Assembly: GCF_002954765.1 (NCBI RefSeq)
Contig: NZ_MTPW01000001.1
Location: forward strand, 3,113,501 to 3,177,500
DNA length: 64,000 nucleotides
Direction of reading: 5' to 3'
Origin: Nonlabens arenilitoris
GTDB lineage: Bacteria; Bacteroidota; Bacteroidia; Flavobacteriales; Flavobacteriaceae
Shown here: piece by piece, positions 9,811-19,998 of the stretch
Layout of the letters: the number at the start of each line of letters is the position of its first letter
How positions within the stretch are numbered: position 1 is the stretch's first letter
Program-made: the position numbers and the translations under genes
Notes under the pieces: model-generated
What the model saw: only the letters and a program-made list of their open reading frames with translations
Told to the model about the DNA's origin: nothing
The model's database searches: none

Positions 9811-11172
9811 TTGTACGCAATAGTAGATGTAGAAACTACAGGAGGAAAATTTAATGAAGAAGGCATAACAGAAATTGCCATCTATAAATTTGATGGGCAC
9901 GAAATTGTAGATCAATTTGCTAGTCTTGTAAATCCCGAAAAAGAAATACAACCTTTTGTTGTAAAATTAACAGGTATCAATAATAAAATGCTGGCACGCG
10001 CGCCTAAATTTTATGAAGTCGCAAAACGTGTGATTGAAATTATGGATGGTGCCGTATTAGTAGCTCATAACGCTAACTTTGACTATCGCATGTTGCGTAT
10101 TGAGTTTGAACGGTTGGGATATGATTTTCATACTCAAACCTTGTGCACCGTTGAATTAGCACAAAAGTTAATGCCTGAAGAAGACAGTTACAGCCTGGGC
10201 AAATTAACACGATCACTGGGTATTCCTATTACAGATAGACATAGAGCAACCGGTGATGCTCTAGCTACTGTAAAACTTTTTAAAATGTTAATGACTAAAG
10301 ATATAGACAAAACCATCATATCCACCAGTCTTAAATCAGAAACACGTAAAAAAGTAGAACCCAATCTTAAAAAATTAATAGAAAAATCTGCTTCAACAAC
10401 AGGTGTCTATTATCTATATAATCAGGATAATGATTTGATTTACTTAGGTAAGAGTAAAAATATTAAAAAGAGAATAACGCAACTTTTTACAAGCTCACAG
10501 CCCAAACAAAAAAAAATGCAAAATCTAGTTGCAGATATTTCATATGAGAAAACCGGCAATGAGTTAATTGCATTATTGAAAGAAAATGTTGAGATTAAAA
10601 AAAACAAACCTAAATTCAACAAATCATTAAGAAAAAAGAATTTTTCTCATGGCCTCTATTCATTCATAGATCAGGATGGATATATCAACCTTAAAGTAAA
10701 AAGTATAGGAAAAGATATGGGTTATATTACCAGTTTCAGTTCTATGAAGTCTGGTAAGAACTTCTTAGAGAAAACAGTCTCGCAACATCAATTATGTAAA
10801 AAATTAGTAGGTTTAGAAAATCCAGAAACACATTGCGAAAACTACTCTACTGACAGATGTTCAGGCGCTTGTATAGCTCAAGAAGATATCGATGCTTATA
10901 ATAACAAAGTGCAAGAAGTAATTAGCATGCACAGCTTTATCAATAAAAATATTATTATAGTAGATACTGGTCGTGAAACTACAGAACGTAGCGCCATTAT
11001 GATAGAAGATGGAGTTGTCCTAGGATATGGGTTTGTGGACCTACAATTTCAGGTAACGCATCCGCAAGTTCTTAAAAAAGTGATTACTCCACTAACTAAT
11101 GAATTAGATACCAGACATATCGTACAAAGTTATTTAAGACATAAAAGAGTTAAAAGAATTATAGAGTATTAA
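9811..11172 (+). CDS. DEDD exonuclease / GIY-YIG nuclease fusion
   Basis: Residues 1-165 are a DnaQ-like 3'-5' exonuclease: DVETTGG near residue 5 (first acidic motif), HNANFDYRML near 87, and HRATGDALAT near 143. Residues about 195-280 form a GIY-YIG domain (GVYYLYNQ, YLGKSKNIKKR) like the N-terminus of UvrC or Cho. A Cys-containing segment (CSGACIAQED) near 348 also recalls UvrC. The likely role is DNA repair or processing of structured ends. Frames from 9751 include a terminator hairpin, so I chose TTG 9811, giving the usual (M)YAIVDVETTGG beginning. UvrB is encoded about 9 kb downstream. Confidence 0.87.
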   Translation: MYAIVDVETTGGKFNEEGITEIAIYKFDGHEIVDQFASLVNPEKEIQPFVVKLTGINNKMLARAPKFYEVAKRVIEIMDGAVLVAHNANFDYRMLRIEFERLGYDFHTQTLCTVELAQKLMPEEDSYSLGKLTRSLGIPITDRHRATGDALATVKLFKMLMTKDIDKTIISTSLKSETRKKVEPNLKKLIEKSASTTGVYYLYNQDNDLIYLGKSKNIKKRITQLFTSSQPKQKKMQNLVADISYEKTGNELIALLKENVEIKKNKPKFNKSLRKKNFSHGLYSFIDQDGYINLKVKSIGKDMGYITSFSSMKSGKNFLEKTVSQHQLCKKLVGLENPETHCENYSTDRCSGACIAQEDIDAYNNKVQEVISMHSFINKNIIIVDTGRETTERSAIMIEDGVVLGYGFVDLQFQVTHPQVLKKVITPLTNELDTRHIVQSYLRHKRVKRIIEY

Positions 11173-11178
11173 TATTAC

Positions 11179-11192
11179 GCTTTCGCGAAAGC
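11179..11192. repeat. Dispersed palindrome copy 2 (intergenic)
   Basis: Perfect GCTTTCGCGAAAGC, extended to a 20-bp perfect palindrome (11176-11195), in the 38-bp gap between the nuclease and methyltransferase genes. Confidence 0.95.
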
Positions 11193-11210
11193 GTATTGAA
11201 AATCATCACC

Positions 11211-11927
11211 ATGGATAACAAAGGAAAATTATACCTTATTCCAGTTACATTAGGAGAAATTAATCCTTTTGAAGTATTACCACTATCTATAAAAAAAGTG
11301 GTAGAAAATGTGAATCATTATGTAGTTGAAAATGAAAAAACAGCACGTAGATTTATAAAGAGTGTCGTGCCTTCAAAACCACAACCAGAACTTATTTTAT
11401 TTTCTATTAATAAGTATACTGACCCATCAGAAATTCCTAGCTTTTTAGAACCATGTTTACAAGGACATGATATGGGTGTAATGAGTGAAGCTGGTGTACC
11501 TGGCGTTGCTGATCCTGGAGCTGATGTTATAAAGATAGCTCATCAAAAAGGTATACAAGTAGTACCTTTAGTAGGACCTAGCTCTATATTAATGGCAGTG
11601 ATGGCTAGTGGACTAAATGGCCAGAATTTTGCATTTTGCGGTTACCTACCTATAGATAATATGGAACGACGTAAGAGAATAAAAGAGTTAGAAAATCGTT
11701 CATTTATTGAACAACAATCACAATTATTTATTGAAACTCCATATAGAAATAATAAAATGATGGAAGAATTGCTTCTACAACTTCATCCTAGTACTGAGGT
11801 CTGTGTCGCTTGTGATATTACCTTGCCTACAGAGTTTATTAAAACTATGTCAGTGGATTTATGGAAAAAGCAAGTACCAGATTTACATAAAAGACCTACC
11901 ATATTTATGATACATAAAAAGAACTAA
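11211..11927 (+). CDS. RsmI-like SAM-dependent methyltransferase (tetrapyrrole methylase family)
   Basis: The 238-aa protein begins MDNKGKLYLIPVTLG, as in RsmI relatives. It has the MSEAGVPGVADPG motif near residues 90-103 and VPLVGPSS near 118, both typical of the TP_methylase fold; RsmI 2'-O-methylates C1402 of 16S rRNA. It lacks the RsmI C-terminal extension and differs in detail from canonical RsmI. It belongs to the shorter paralogous group widespread in Bacteroidota, whose substrate I cannot state. I preferred ATG 11211 to TTG 11196, which abuts the palindrome. Confidence 0.82.
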   Translation: MDNKGKLYLIPVTLGEINPFEVLPLSIKKVVENVNHYVVENEKTARRFIKSVVPSKPQPELILFSINKYTDPSEIPSFLEPCLQGHDMGVMSEAGVPGVADPGADVIKIAHQKGIQVVPLVGPSSILMAVMASGLNGQNFAFCGYLPIDNMERRKRIKELENRSFIEQQSQLFIETPYRNNKMMEELLLQLHPSTEVCVACDITLPTEFIKTMSVDLWKKQVPDLHKRPTIFMIHKKN

Positions 11928-12118
11928 AAAAATAAAATAGATGACGCAACCTTTTAACTAATAAGACATCTATCTATCAAACATAATACTAACTAACTGA
12001 ATTAAAACAGGAAAATTAATATGTTGATAAGGTCGTGACAAATCCTTTTAACGATGATTTTATAGGTTCATAGAACTCATAAAATTAACTTAATTTCCCA
12101 ACCTCAAAACTTACTCTT

Positions 12119-15100
12119 ATGAAAAAGATTTTACTCGCTTTTTTATTTATTCTACCGCTTTTATCAAACGCCCAAGGTGAAGCTTCTTGGTGGTTCTTTG
12201 GCCATAATGGTGGAGTAGATTTCAATTCTGGTGTACCATTAGGAAATGGATCAGGTTCTTTATTCACATTTGAAGGTTGTTCAACTATATCTGATGAATG
12301 TGGTAACCTGTTAATGTACTCTGATGGTTCTACCGTATGGAATAGAAATCATGTATCTATGCCTAATGGAACCGGACTTTCAGGAAATTCAAGTAGTGCG
12401 CAATCTGCCATTATAATACCTGATTTACAAGTAAGTAATGTTTACTTTGTTGTAACCATTAGCGCAGGTGCTGGTTTACAATATAGTATCGTTAATATGA
12501 ATTTAGATGGTGGTTTAGGAGATGTTGTTCCTGGTCGTAAAAACATTCAGATTCAACAAAATACTCAAGAAAAAGTAACCGCTACATTGAACGCTAACGG
12601 TGATAGATACTGGATTGTAACTTTTGATGACCCAACTTATACCGCTTACCAAGCTGGTGGTGGTCTTATAGACACTAACCCTACTCGTGTTGTTAGTTCA
12701 AGTATTCCAGTAACAAGTGCTTTAACAGATGCTAGAGGATATATTAGATTATCACCAGATGGATCAAAGATAGCTAATACTTCAATAGGTAATGCTGGTA
12801 GTGCCTTTTTATGTGACTTTAATAATGCTACAGGTGTTGTTAGTAATCCTGTTACTTTAACAAATGGTTCTAGTGGATCTAATCGTTTTTATGGTGCCGA
12901 ATTCTCACCTAATTCACAACTTCTTTATCTTAACGCTAATAGTCAAGATACAGGTAACGGTTGCGGAACTTCTAATGTTAGAGAAGTAATACAATATAAC
13001 ATTAATGGTCCAGCAGGATGGCAAACTTCTCCTGTTGCATTAGGTAATGTAACTGGAACAGCAACGGGCCGTGGTGGATTACAATTGGGAATAGATGGTA
13101 AAATATACCAAGCAAGAACTTGTCAACCATGGCTAGGTGTAATTAGAGATCCTAACTCGCTAGGAACAGGTGCTAATTATGTTGATGATGGTGTAGCCCT
13201 AGCGCCAGGAACGACCTCTAGAGAAGGTTTACCTCCATTTATTACTTCCTTCTTTGAGCCTTCTTTCTTAGCTACTGATGCTAACATGGGTTCTGGTGGT
13301 GGAAACAATAACCCAGAAACTGATTTCTGTGATGGGACTCCTATTCAGTTTGACTCTAGTGGTAGTGGTCTTTGTGCTACAGCGACGGTAAATTGGGATT
13401 TTGGTGATGGTACTACAGATAATACATTTAATCCAGTACACACATTTCCAGCTCCTGGTGATTATACTGTAACACTTACAGTAACTAGCGGATTCTATTC
13501 TAATACAGCTGTTGATGTAATTAGTATTTATGAGATTCCTACCGCAAATCCTGTGAATAATGTGTTTTTATGTGATTCTGATATGAATGGATCTGAAGAC
13601 AGAGATCTTTCCTCATCAGAAACATCACAAATCATAGGTGCACAGACTAATCCTAATTTTGTGGTTACATATTATTTAACTCAAAACAATGCAGATAATA
13701 ATACAGGTGCAATAACTTTACCTTACACGTTTAACGTAGGTACAACAACGATTTATGCTAGAATTACAAATGATTTAAATGCAGCTTCTAGAGAATGTTT
13801 TGAAACTACCTCTTTTGATGTTATAGTAGCAAATGGTTCTGGTGCCACTGCGCCTGCAGATTTAGTAGTTTGTGATGATGACAATGACGGTTTCTTTACA
13901 TTTGATTTAACATCTGTAGAAACTGAAGTATTGAACGGTCTGCCAGCAGCGCAGTTTACCATCACTTATCATACAACATTAACAGATGCACAAAATGGCA
14001 CAGCAAACATCCCTAATCCTGCTAGTTATGTAAATACTATAGCAAATGGTCCTGAAACTATTTTTGTAAGATTAGAAGACATGAATCCAGGTGGATGTAA
14101 TTCTACTACCGATTTTGATATCTCAGTATTTGATACTCCTACAGCAAATGTTGTTCCTGATTCCGCTCTTTGTGATACAGGAAATGATAATACAGAAGAT
14201 GTTACTTTAACCTCTTTTGACAGTGATGTTCTATTAGCTCAAACAAATACTAACTATGTAATCACCTACCACTTAACACAAGCAGATGCTGACGCAGATA
14301 CAGCAGCACTTACTTCTCCTTACAGCATGGTTGGAACAACTACCTTTTATGTGCGTATCGATAACTCGAGTAATGAACCTTGCTATGATACGTCATCTTT
14401 CACGATTACATTAGATGCACAGCCAGTTGCAAATGCAGTTACAGAATATCGCTTATGTGATGATGTATCAAATAATGGTTCTGAAGTATTTGATTTATCC
14501 ACTAAGGATATTGAGGTATTAGGATCTCAAAATCCAGCAGACTTTAACATCATGTATTTTGTATCTCAAGCCGACGCTGATGCTGGTATCGCTGGTGGAG
14601 CCTCACCGGTAATGCCTAATTATAGTAGTGCTGGACAGACGATGTATGTGCGTATTGAGAATGCAAATAATGCTTCATGTTATGAAACAACAACATTTGA
14701 CTTAATTGTAGATGATATACCTGTAGCAGCAGCACCTATGACCTTAATCGTATGTGATGACACCACAAATGATGGTGTAGAAGATATTACCTTATCTCAA
14801 TTTGATACAGATGTGTTAAACGGTCAAACGCAAACTACTTTTGTCGTTAGCTATCATGGCTCTCAAGCAGATGCTGATAATGACGCAAGTCCACTACCAG
14901 CAGTTTATCAGGTAAGTTTAGGTACAACAACCGTTTATGCTCGTATTGACAACTCAGAAAATGAAACATGTGCATCAGTTGTGTCTTTTGATATTATCTT
15001 AAATGAGCAAGCGATTGCAAACACAGTTACTGAATATAGAATTTGTGATGATGCTTCAAACGACGGATTAGAAGACTTTGATCTTTCTACTAAAGATGTA

Positions 15101-16861
15101 GAAGTATTAGGAGCTCAAACAGCAGCAAACTTTAATATAGAATACTTCACCTCTCAAGCAGACGCTGACTTAGGTTCTGTAGGTGGTGCGACACCATTGA
15201 CAATTCCTTACAATAGTGGCGATGATACCATCTTTGTTAGAATCGAGACTATCGCAAATGCAGACTGTTACAACACCACAAGCTTTGACATCTTTGTAGA
15301 TGAATTACCTATAGCTGGTACACCAGCAAATGTGATTGTTTGTGATGACCCTTCAAATGATGGTGTTGAAGATGTGAACTTAGCACAGTTTGATGCTGAA
15401 ATTCTAAATGGACAGACTAATCCTAGTTTTGTAGTTTCTTATCACGCATCACAAGCAGATGCTGACAATGATGTCGCACCACTAGCGAGTCCTTTTACAG
15501 TAAGTACCACTACTCCTAACCTTTTTGCAAGAATAGATAATGGAGATAATAACGATTGTTATACAACGACTAGCTTCCAGTTTGTAATCAGCCCTACACC
15601 TACTGCAAATACAGTTCAAAATATGATAGCTTGTGATGACGCAGGTAATGATGGTTCTGAAATATTTGATCTATCTATGGCTGATGCTCAAGTCCTTAAT
15701 GGACAAAACGCTGCTAGCTTTAATATAACCTATCACCCATCACAAGCAGATGCTGATGCTAATACAGCGGCGCTACCTACTTCTTACGCAAGTAGTACGA
15801 CCACACCAGAAACGGTATATGTAAGAATAGAAAGTAATACAAATACTCAATGTTTTGATACGACTAGCTTTACGCTTACAGTAAGCGTACAACCTACTGC
15901 TGGAGTAGCCTTAGATCAACGTGGTTGTGACGATGCTAGTAACGATGGAATTGAGGAATTTGATTTCAGCAATGTAGATACAGAGATATTAAATGGGCAA
16001 TCTGCTTCAGACTTTACGGTTACTTATCACACCTCACAAGCAAATGCAGATAGCGGTGCTAATGCTCTTACATTCCCATACACTAACGTATCTCAATCGC
16101 AAACAATCTATGCAAGAATCGAGAACAATTTAAACACTGATTGTTATGATACCTCTAGTTTTGGTATTGAAGTATTTGCTAGACCTGTAATTGCAAATCA
16201 AGGACCTATCACCATATGTGCTGGTATAGATGAAGTACTTGACGCAGGTGCTGGTTATACTAGTTACTTATGGTCTACAGGAGAAATGACTCAAACCATT
16301 ACCGTTAATCAAGGTGGTGATTATGACGTGACTGTTTTTAATGCAGACGGTTGTGATTCTACAGCAACTATTACAGTAATCGAGTCTGATGTAGCCGTGA
16401 TAGAACGTATCGATATCGGACAATTTGAAGTAAACACTAATCAACTTACAGCTATCGTGACAGGTAGCGGTGATTATGAATATTCACTAGATGATTTTGT
16501 ATATCAAGACAGTCCTAGATTCAACAATCTATATCCTGGATACTACACGATTTATGTTAAAGATAAAAATGGCTGTGGAACTGTATCAATGGATGCTGTA
16601 ATCATAGGTGGACCACCTTACTTCACACCTAATCAAGATGGATACCACGATACATGGCAAGTAATCGCTATAGAAACTGTTCCAGATGCTAACATTTACA
16701 TCTTTGACCGTTACGGCAAATTGATTAAGCAAATCGATGCACAAGGAATAGGCTGGGATGGAACTTATAATGGAAACCCAATGCCTTCTAGCGACTACTG
16801 GTATTTAGTTGAACTAAGCGATGGACGTAGCTTTAAAGGTCACTTTGCCCTTAAGAGATAA
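12119..16861 (+). CDS. Giant secreted PKD/CHU_C protein with nine internal repeats
   Basis: This 1580-aa protein has a signal peptide (MKKILLAFLFILPLLSNAQ). A roughly 390-aa N-terminal module starts with the WWFFG motif and looks like a beta-propeller (DARGYIRLSPDGSKIA). A PKD domain (VNWDFGDGTTDNTFNPVHTF) lies near residues 425-455. Nine repeats of about 95 aa follow, each with a CDD-type motif (such as YRLCDDVSNNGSEVFDLS), a YH.SQADAD core and a closing Cys. A final Ig-like segment and a CHU_C sorting domain (FTPNQDGYHDTWQV, IYIFDRYGKLIKQ) target it to T9SS. Ligand unknown; probably a cell-surface adhesion or binding protein. A paralogue lies directly downstream. Confidence 0.88.
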   Translation: MKKILLAFLFILPLLSNAQGEASWWFFGHNGGVDFNSGVPLGNGSGSLFTFEGCSTISDECGNLLMYSDGSTVWNRNHVSMPNGTGLSGNSSSAQSAIIIPDLQVSNVYFVVTISAGAGLQYSIVNMNLDGGLGDVVPGRKNIQIQQNTQEKVTATLNANGDRYWIVTFDDPTYTAYQAGGGLIDTNPTRVVSSSIPVTSALTDARGYIRLSPDGSKIANTSIGNAGSAFLCDFNNATGVVSNPVTLTNGSSGSNRFYGAEFSPNSQLLYLNANSQDTGNGCGTSNVREVIQYNINGPAGWQTSPVALGNVTGTATGRGGLQLGIDGKIYQARTCQPWLGVIRDPNSLGTGANYVDDGVALAPGTTSREGLPPFITSFFEPSFLATDANMGSGGGNNNPETDFCDGTPIQFDSSGSGLCATATVNWDFGDGTTDNTFNPVHTFPAPGDYTVTLTVTSGFYSNTAVDVISIYEIPTANPVNNVFLCDSDMNGSEDRDLSSSETSQIIGAQTNPNFVVTYYLTQNNADNNTGAITLPYTFNVGTTTIYARITNDLNAASRECFETTSFDVIVANGSGATAPADLVVCDDDNDGFFTFDLTSVETEVLNGLPAAQFTITYHTTLTDAQNGTANIPNPASYVNTIANGPETIFVRLEDMNPGGCNSTTDFDISVFDTPTANVVPDSALCDTGNDNTEDVTLTSFDSDVLLAQTNTNYVITYHLTQADADADTAALTSPYSMVGTTTFYVRIDNSSNEPCYDTSSFTITLDAQPVANAVTEYRLCDDVSNNGSEVFDLSTKDIEVLGSQNPADFNIMYFVSQADADAGIAGGASPVMPNYSSAGQTMYVRIENANNASCYETTTFDLIVDDIPVAAAPMTLIVCDDTTNDGVEDITLSQFDTDVLNGQTQTTFVVSYHGSQADADNDASPLPAVYQVSLGTTTVYARIDNSENETCASVVSFDIILNEQAIANTVTEYRICDDASNDGLEDFDLSTKDVEVLGAQTAANFNIEYFTSQADADLGSVGGATPLTIPYNSGDDTIFVRIETIANADCYNTTSFDIFVDELPIAGTPANVIVCDDPSNDGVEDVNLAQFDAEILNGQTNPSFVVSYHASQADADNDVAPLASPFTVSTTTPNLFARIDNGDNNDCYTTTSFQFVISPTPTANTVQNMIACDDAGNDGSEIFDLSMADAQVLNGQNAASFNITYHPSQADADANTAALPTSYASSTTTPETVYVRIESNTNTQCFDTTSFTLTVSVQPTAGVALDQRGCDDASNDGIEEFDFSNVDTEILNGQSASDFTVTYHTSQANADSGANALTFPYTNVSQSQTIYARIENNLNTDCYDTSSFGIEVFARPVIANQGPITICAGIDEVLDAGAGYTSYLWSTGEMTQTITVNQGGDYDVTVFNADGCDSTATITVIESDVAVIERIDIGQFEVNTNQLTAIVTGSGDYEYSLDDFVYQDSPRFNNLYPGYYTIYVKDKNGCGTVSMDAVIIGGPPYFTPNQDGYHDTWQVIAIETVPDANIYIFDRYGKLIKQIDAQGIGWDGTYNGNPMPSSDYWYLVELSDGRSFKGHFALKR

Positions 16862-16877
16862 TCCATTATTCTATAAG

Positions 16878-16907
16878 AAAAAAGCGAGCTCAGGCTCGCT
16901 TTTTTTA
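16878..16907 (+). terminator. Strong rho-independent terminator
   Basis: A 12-bp perfect stem AAAAAAGCGAGC (16878-16889) pairs with GCTCGCTTTTTT (16894-16905) around a TCAG loop, 17 bp after the 1580-aa gene. It separates the two paralogous genes transcriptionally. Confidence 0.88.
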
Positions 16908-16926
16908 TAAAGCTAATTATAAACAC

Positions 16927-16940
16927 GCTTTCGCGAAAGC
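16927..16940. repeat. Dispersed palindrome copy 3 (intergenic)
   Basis: Perfect GCTTTCGCGAAAGC between the terminator and the start of the 987-aa gene. Confidence 0.95.
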
Positions 16941-16978
16941 GATAAAATCATAACTAACAATTCCATATTTTTATAGGT

Positions 16979-19942
16979 GTGAAAAAGAATCTACTCTATA
17001 TCTGTTTTCTAATACTATCTATAAACACCTATGGTCAGAATCAAGCAAACTGGTGGTTTTTTGGGAACAATGCAGGATTAGATTTCAATACAGGCATTCC
17101 CATACCTACTACCATAGGACAATTAAGCACTAATGAAGGTTGTGCATCCATAGCAGATGCTTGTGGTTCCCTACTCTTTTATACAGATGGAATTACAGTA
17201 TGGAATCAAAATCACATGGTAATGCCTAATGGGATGAATTTGTTAGGTGATCCTTCTAGCACACAGTCTGCATTAATAATACCACAACCAGATACACCAA
17301 ATATTTACTACATTTTTACAGTAGGTGATTTTAATCCTATGACCGGTCTCAATTATAGTGTAGTTGATATGACATTGGATAACGGTCTAGGCGATGTTGT
17401 TCCTGCACAAAAAAATATAAATTTAATAGCAGACAGTACAGAGAAAGTAGCTGCTGCAGTTACAAATAATGGTGATGCATGGATTGTCACTTATGCAGAA
17501 GAGATAATAGGCTCGGGTTTATTTGATACTTTTTATGCCTTTAAATTGACCTCTAGTGGAATGGATTTAAGTGCTACCGTAACATCTACATTTAATAATG
17601 TACAGGCAGATGATCGTCGCGGCTATTTAAGAATCTCTCCAGATGGTTCTAATATAGTTATGATGACACAGCTGCCCGTAACCACAGGAACTGTAGGTCA
17701 GACCGGTCGTGGTGCATGGCTATTTGACTTTAATAATAGCACTGGAATGGTCAGTAATCCTGTTAGACTTCATTTTCCCGTGACACATCAGGCATATGGT
17801 GCTGAGTTTTCACCAGATTCTAGAAAAATTTATGTAGATATCAACACACAAAGTAATGGAAATGACGGTGATCGTATTTTATTACAATATAATCTGGATG
17901 CCCTTAATTTTGCAAATACACCTTTGACTATTTATAATACAGATCCAGCAGACATTACAGATAACGTAGCACGAGGTGCTTTACAAATAGGTCCAGATAA
18001 TAAAATTTACTATTCTCGTAAGTCCACTCAATGGTTAAGTGTCATCAATAATCCTGATCAAATAGGAGCTGCAAGCACTTTTATACTCAATGGTGTACAA
18101 GTGGCTACAGGGACACAGGTTAATGAAGGTTTACCACCTTTTTATAATGCTTTTTTTAATCCATCTTTCTCTTTTATAGAAGCTTGTGAAACAAATGCAA
18201 CTCATTTTTTTGCAGACGATATAGCAACCTGTCCTGGTAGTAATGTATTATGGGATTTTGGCGATCCTGCAAGTGGTGTTGATAACACATCATCACAACC
18301 AGATCCTTTGCACATATATAATACTGCTGGAACCTATATCGTGACATTGAGCATCAACACTATCAGAGGCAATTATACAACCAGTAAAGAAATTACCATA
18401 GTCCCACAACCTATTGCAAATACTGTCAATGATATAGAATTATGTGATGACGTGAGTAATAATGGCATAGAAGCAGTAGATTTCACAACTACTATGTCAA
18501 CTGTTTTAGGCTTACAATCTAGTTCAGATTATCAGGTAACCATACATGAAACACTAACAGAAGCACAAAATGACTTTAATGCCCTACCAGTCAATTATAA
18601 CGCGGTCAATGGCACCTATTATGCTAGAATAGATAGTAACGTTTCAAACGGTTGCTATGCTATTACAGCATTCGATATTATTATCAATCCTCAACCTATA
18701 ATTAATAATATAGATGATTTGTACTTGTGCGATATAGATAATGATAGTGTAGAAAATTTTGACCTTAATATTGCCGGTTTACAAGCACTAGGAACTCAAG
18801 ACCCTATAGTATTTGATATTTCTTATCACAATAGTATGGGCGACGCAATGACTAATTCAAATTCGATTAACTCATTTTATGATAACAATACGATCAATGA
18901 ATCAATATGGTTAAGAATTGAAAATGTAAATAATACGAACTGCTATGCCATAGATAACTTTACCATTAACCTAATACAACAGCCAGAAATTATTCCTTTA
19001 AATGATTATGAATTGTGTGATGATGAAAGTAATGACGGAATTGAAAGTTTCAACCTACCTACCCTAAATGCGCAAGTTTTAGGTAATCAACCATCAACAT
19101 TCAACATCAGCTATCATAGTTCTAGTATAGATGCAAATCAAAATATAAATTCATTACCTAATAATTTGAATACGGGAACAACAGTCATATGGGCTCGATT
19201 AGAAAATAATCAACAACAAGTTTGTTTTACTATAGAACCTATACAAATTACTGTTTTTCCACATCCGGTTATTGAATTACCTGAAGATATCAACAAATGT
19301 ATAGATGATATTGTAACCATTACTGCTCCAGCAGGATTTAATCTATATAACTGGAGTAATGGAGAAACGACACGCAGTATACAGATAGAAGCTGCAGGTG
19401 ATTACACCGTTACAGGGACAGATAGTAATGGATGCACTGCTGCAGATACAATTACCATTTCTAATTATGAGCCTACCATATTTACAAGTATTGAAGTAAG
19501 ACAATTTACCTTAAGAGACAACCGCATAGAAGTTAGCGTTTCTGGTAGTGGTCCATGGGAATATAGTATCGATGATTTTTTCTATCAATCTTTGCCAGTA
19601 TTTAGCGATTTATTACCAGGTTTCTATAACATTAATGTACGTTCTTTAAATGGCTGTGATCAATTAACCATACCTACAACTATTATAGCAGCGCCTAATT
19701 TTTTCACACCTAATCAAGATGGATTTCATGATTACTGGCAAGTGATAGCGATAGAAACAGAACCAGATGCACAGATTTATATTTTTGACAGATTTGGTAA
19801 ACTATTAAAACAGCTTTCTCCTACAGGCATTGGTTGGGATGGTACATATAATGGAAACCCTATGCCTAGTACAGATTATTGGTTTAAGGTCATACTCAAT
19901 GACGGTCAATCTTTCAGAGGCCATTTTAGTCTTAAAAGGTAA
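16979..19942 (+). CDS. Giant secreted PKD/CHU_C protein with three internal repeats
   Basis: This 987-aa paralogue of the upstream gene has the same order: signal peptide (GTG start, MKKNLLYICFLILSINTYGQ), a WWFFG propeller-like module, a degenerate PKD domain (VLWDFGDPASGVDNT), repeats, an Ig-like segment and a CHU_C domain (FFTPNQDGFHDYWQV). Only three CDD repeats are present (IELCDDVSNNG, LYLCDIDNDS, YELCDDESNDG) against nine upstream, so the difference in size is repeat number. The last 250 aa are the most similar part. Predicted to be exported by T9SS to the surface; function otherwise unknown. Confidence 0.87.
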   Translation: MKKNLLYICFLILSINTYGQNQANWWFFGNNAGLDFNTGIPIPTTIGQLSTNEGCASIADACGSLLFYTDGITVWNQNHMVMPNGMNLLGDPSSTQSALIIPQPDTPNIYYIFTVGDFNPMTGLNYSVVDMTLDNGLGDVVPAQKNINLIADSTEKVAAAVTNNGDAWIVTYAEEIIGSGLFDTFYAFKLTSSGMDLSATVTSTFNNVQADDRRGYLRISPDGSNIVMMTQLPVTTGTVGQTGRGAWLFDFNNSTGMVSNPVRLHFPVTHQAYGAEFSPDSRKIYVDINTQSNGNDGDRILLQYNLDALNFANTPLTIYNTDPADITDNVARGALQIGPDNKIYYSRKSTQWLSVINNPDQIGAASTFILNGVQVATGTQVNEGLPPFYNAFFNPSFSFIEACETNATHFFADDIATCPGSNVLWDFGDPASGVDNTSSQPDPLHIYNTAGTYIVTLSINTIRGNYTTSKEITIVPQPIANTVNDIELCDDVSNNGIEAVDFTTTMSTVLGLQSSSDYQVTIHETLTEAQNDFNALPVNYNAVNGTYYARIDSNVSNGCYAITAFDIIINPQPIINNIDDLYLCDIDNDSVENFDLNIAGLQALGTQDPIVFDISYHNSMGDAMTNSNSINSFYDNNTINESIWLRIENVNNTNCYAIDNFTINLIQQPEIIPLNDYELCDDESNDGIESFNLPTLNAQVLGNQPSTFNISYHSSSIDANQNINSLPNNLNTGTTVIWARLENNQQQVCFTIEPIQITVFPHPVIELPEDINKCIDDIVTITAPAGFNLYNWSNGETTRSIQIEAAGDYTVTGTDSNGCTAADTITISNYEPTIFTSIEVRQFTLRDNRIEVSVSGSGPWEYSIDDFFYQSLPVFSDLLPGFYNINVRSLNGCDQLTIPTTIIAAPNFFTPNQDGFHDYWQVIAIETEPDAQIYIFDRFGKLLKQLSPTGIGWDGTYNGNPMPSTDYWFKVILNDGQSFRGHFSLKR

Positions 19943-19954
19943 GTTTTTAACTTC

Positions 19955-19968
19955 GCTTTCGCGAAAGC
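19955..19968. repeat. Dispersed palindrome copy 4 (intergenic)
   Basis: Perfect GCTTTCGCGAAAGC in the 56-bp gap before uvrB. Confidence 0.95.
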
Positions 19969-19998
19969 AGAATTCAAAAAATCTTATTTTTACAACAC

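Noticed and set aside
11179..11192. Palindromes as transcription terminators
   Set aside because: Copies lack following T runs, several are inside genes, and separate good terminators exist beside some of them.
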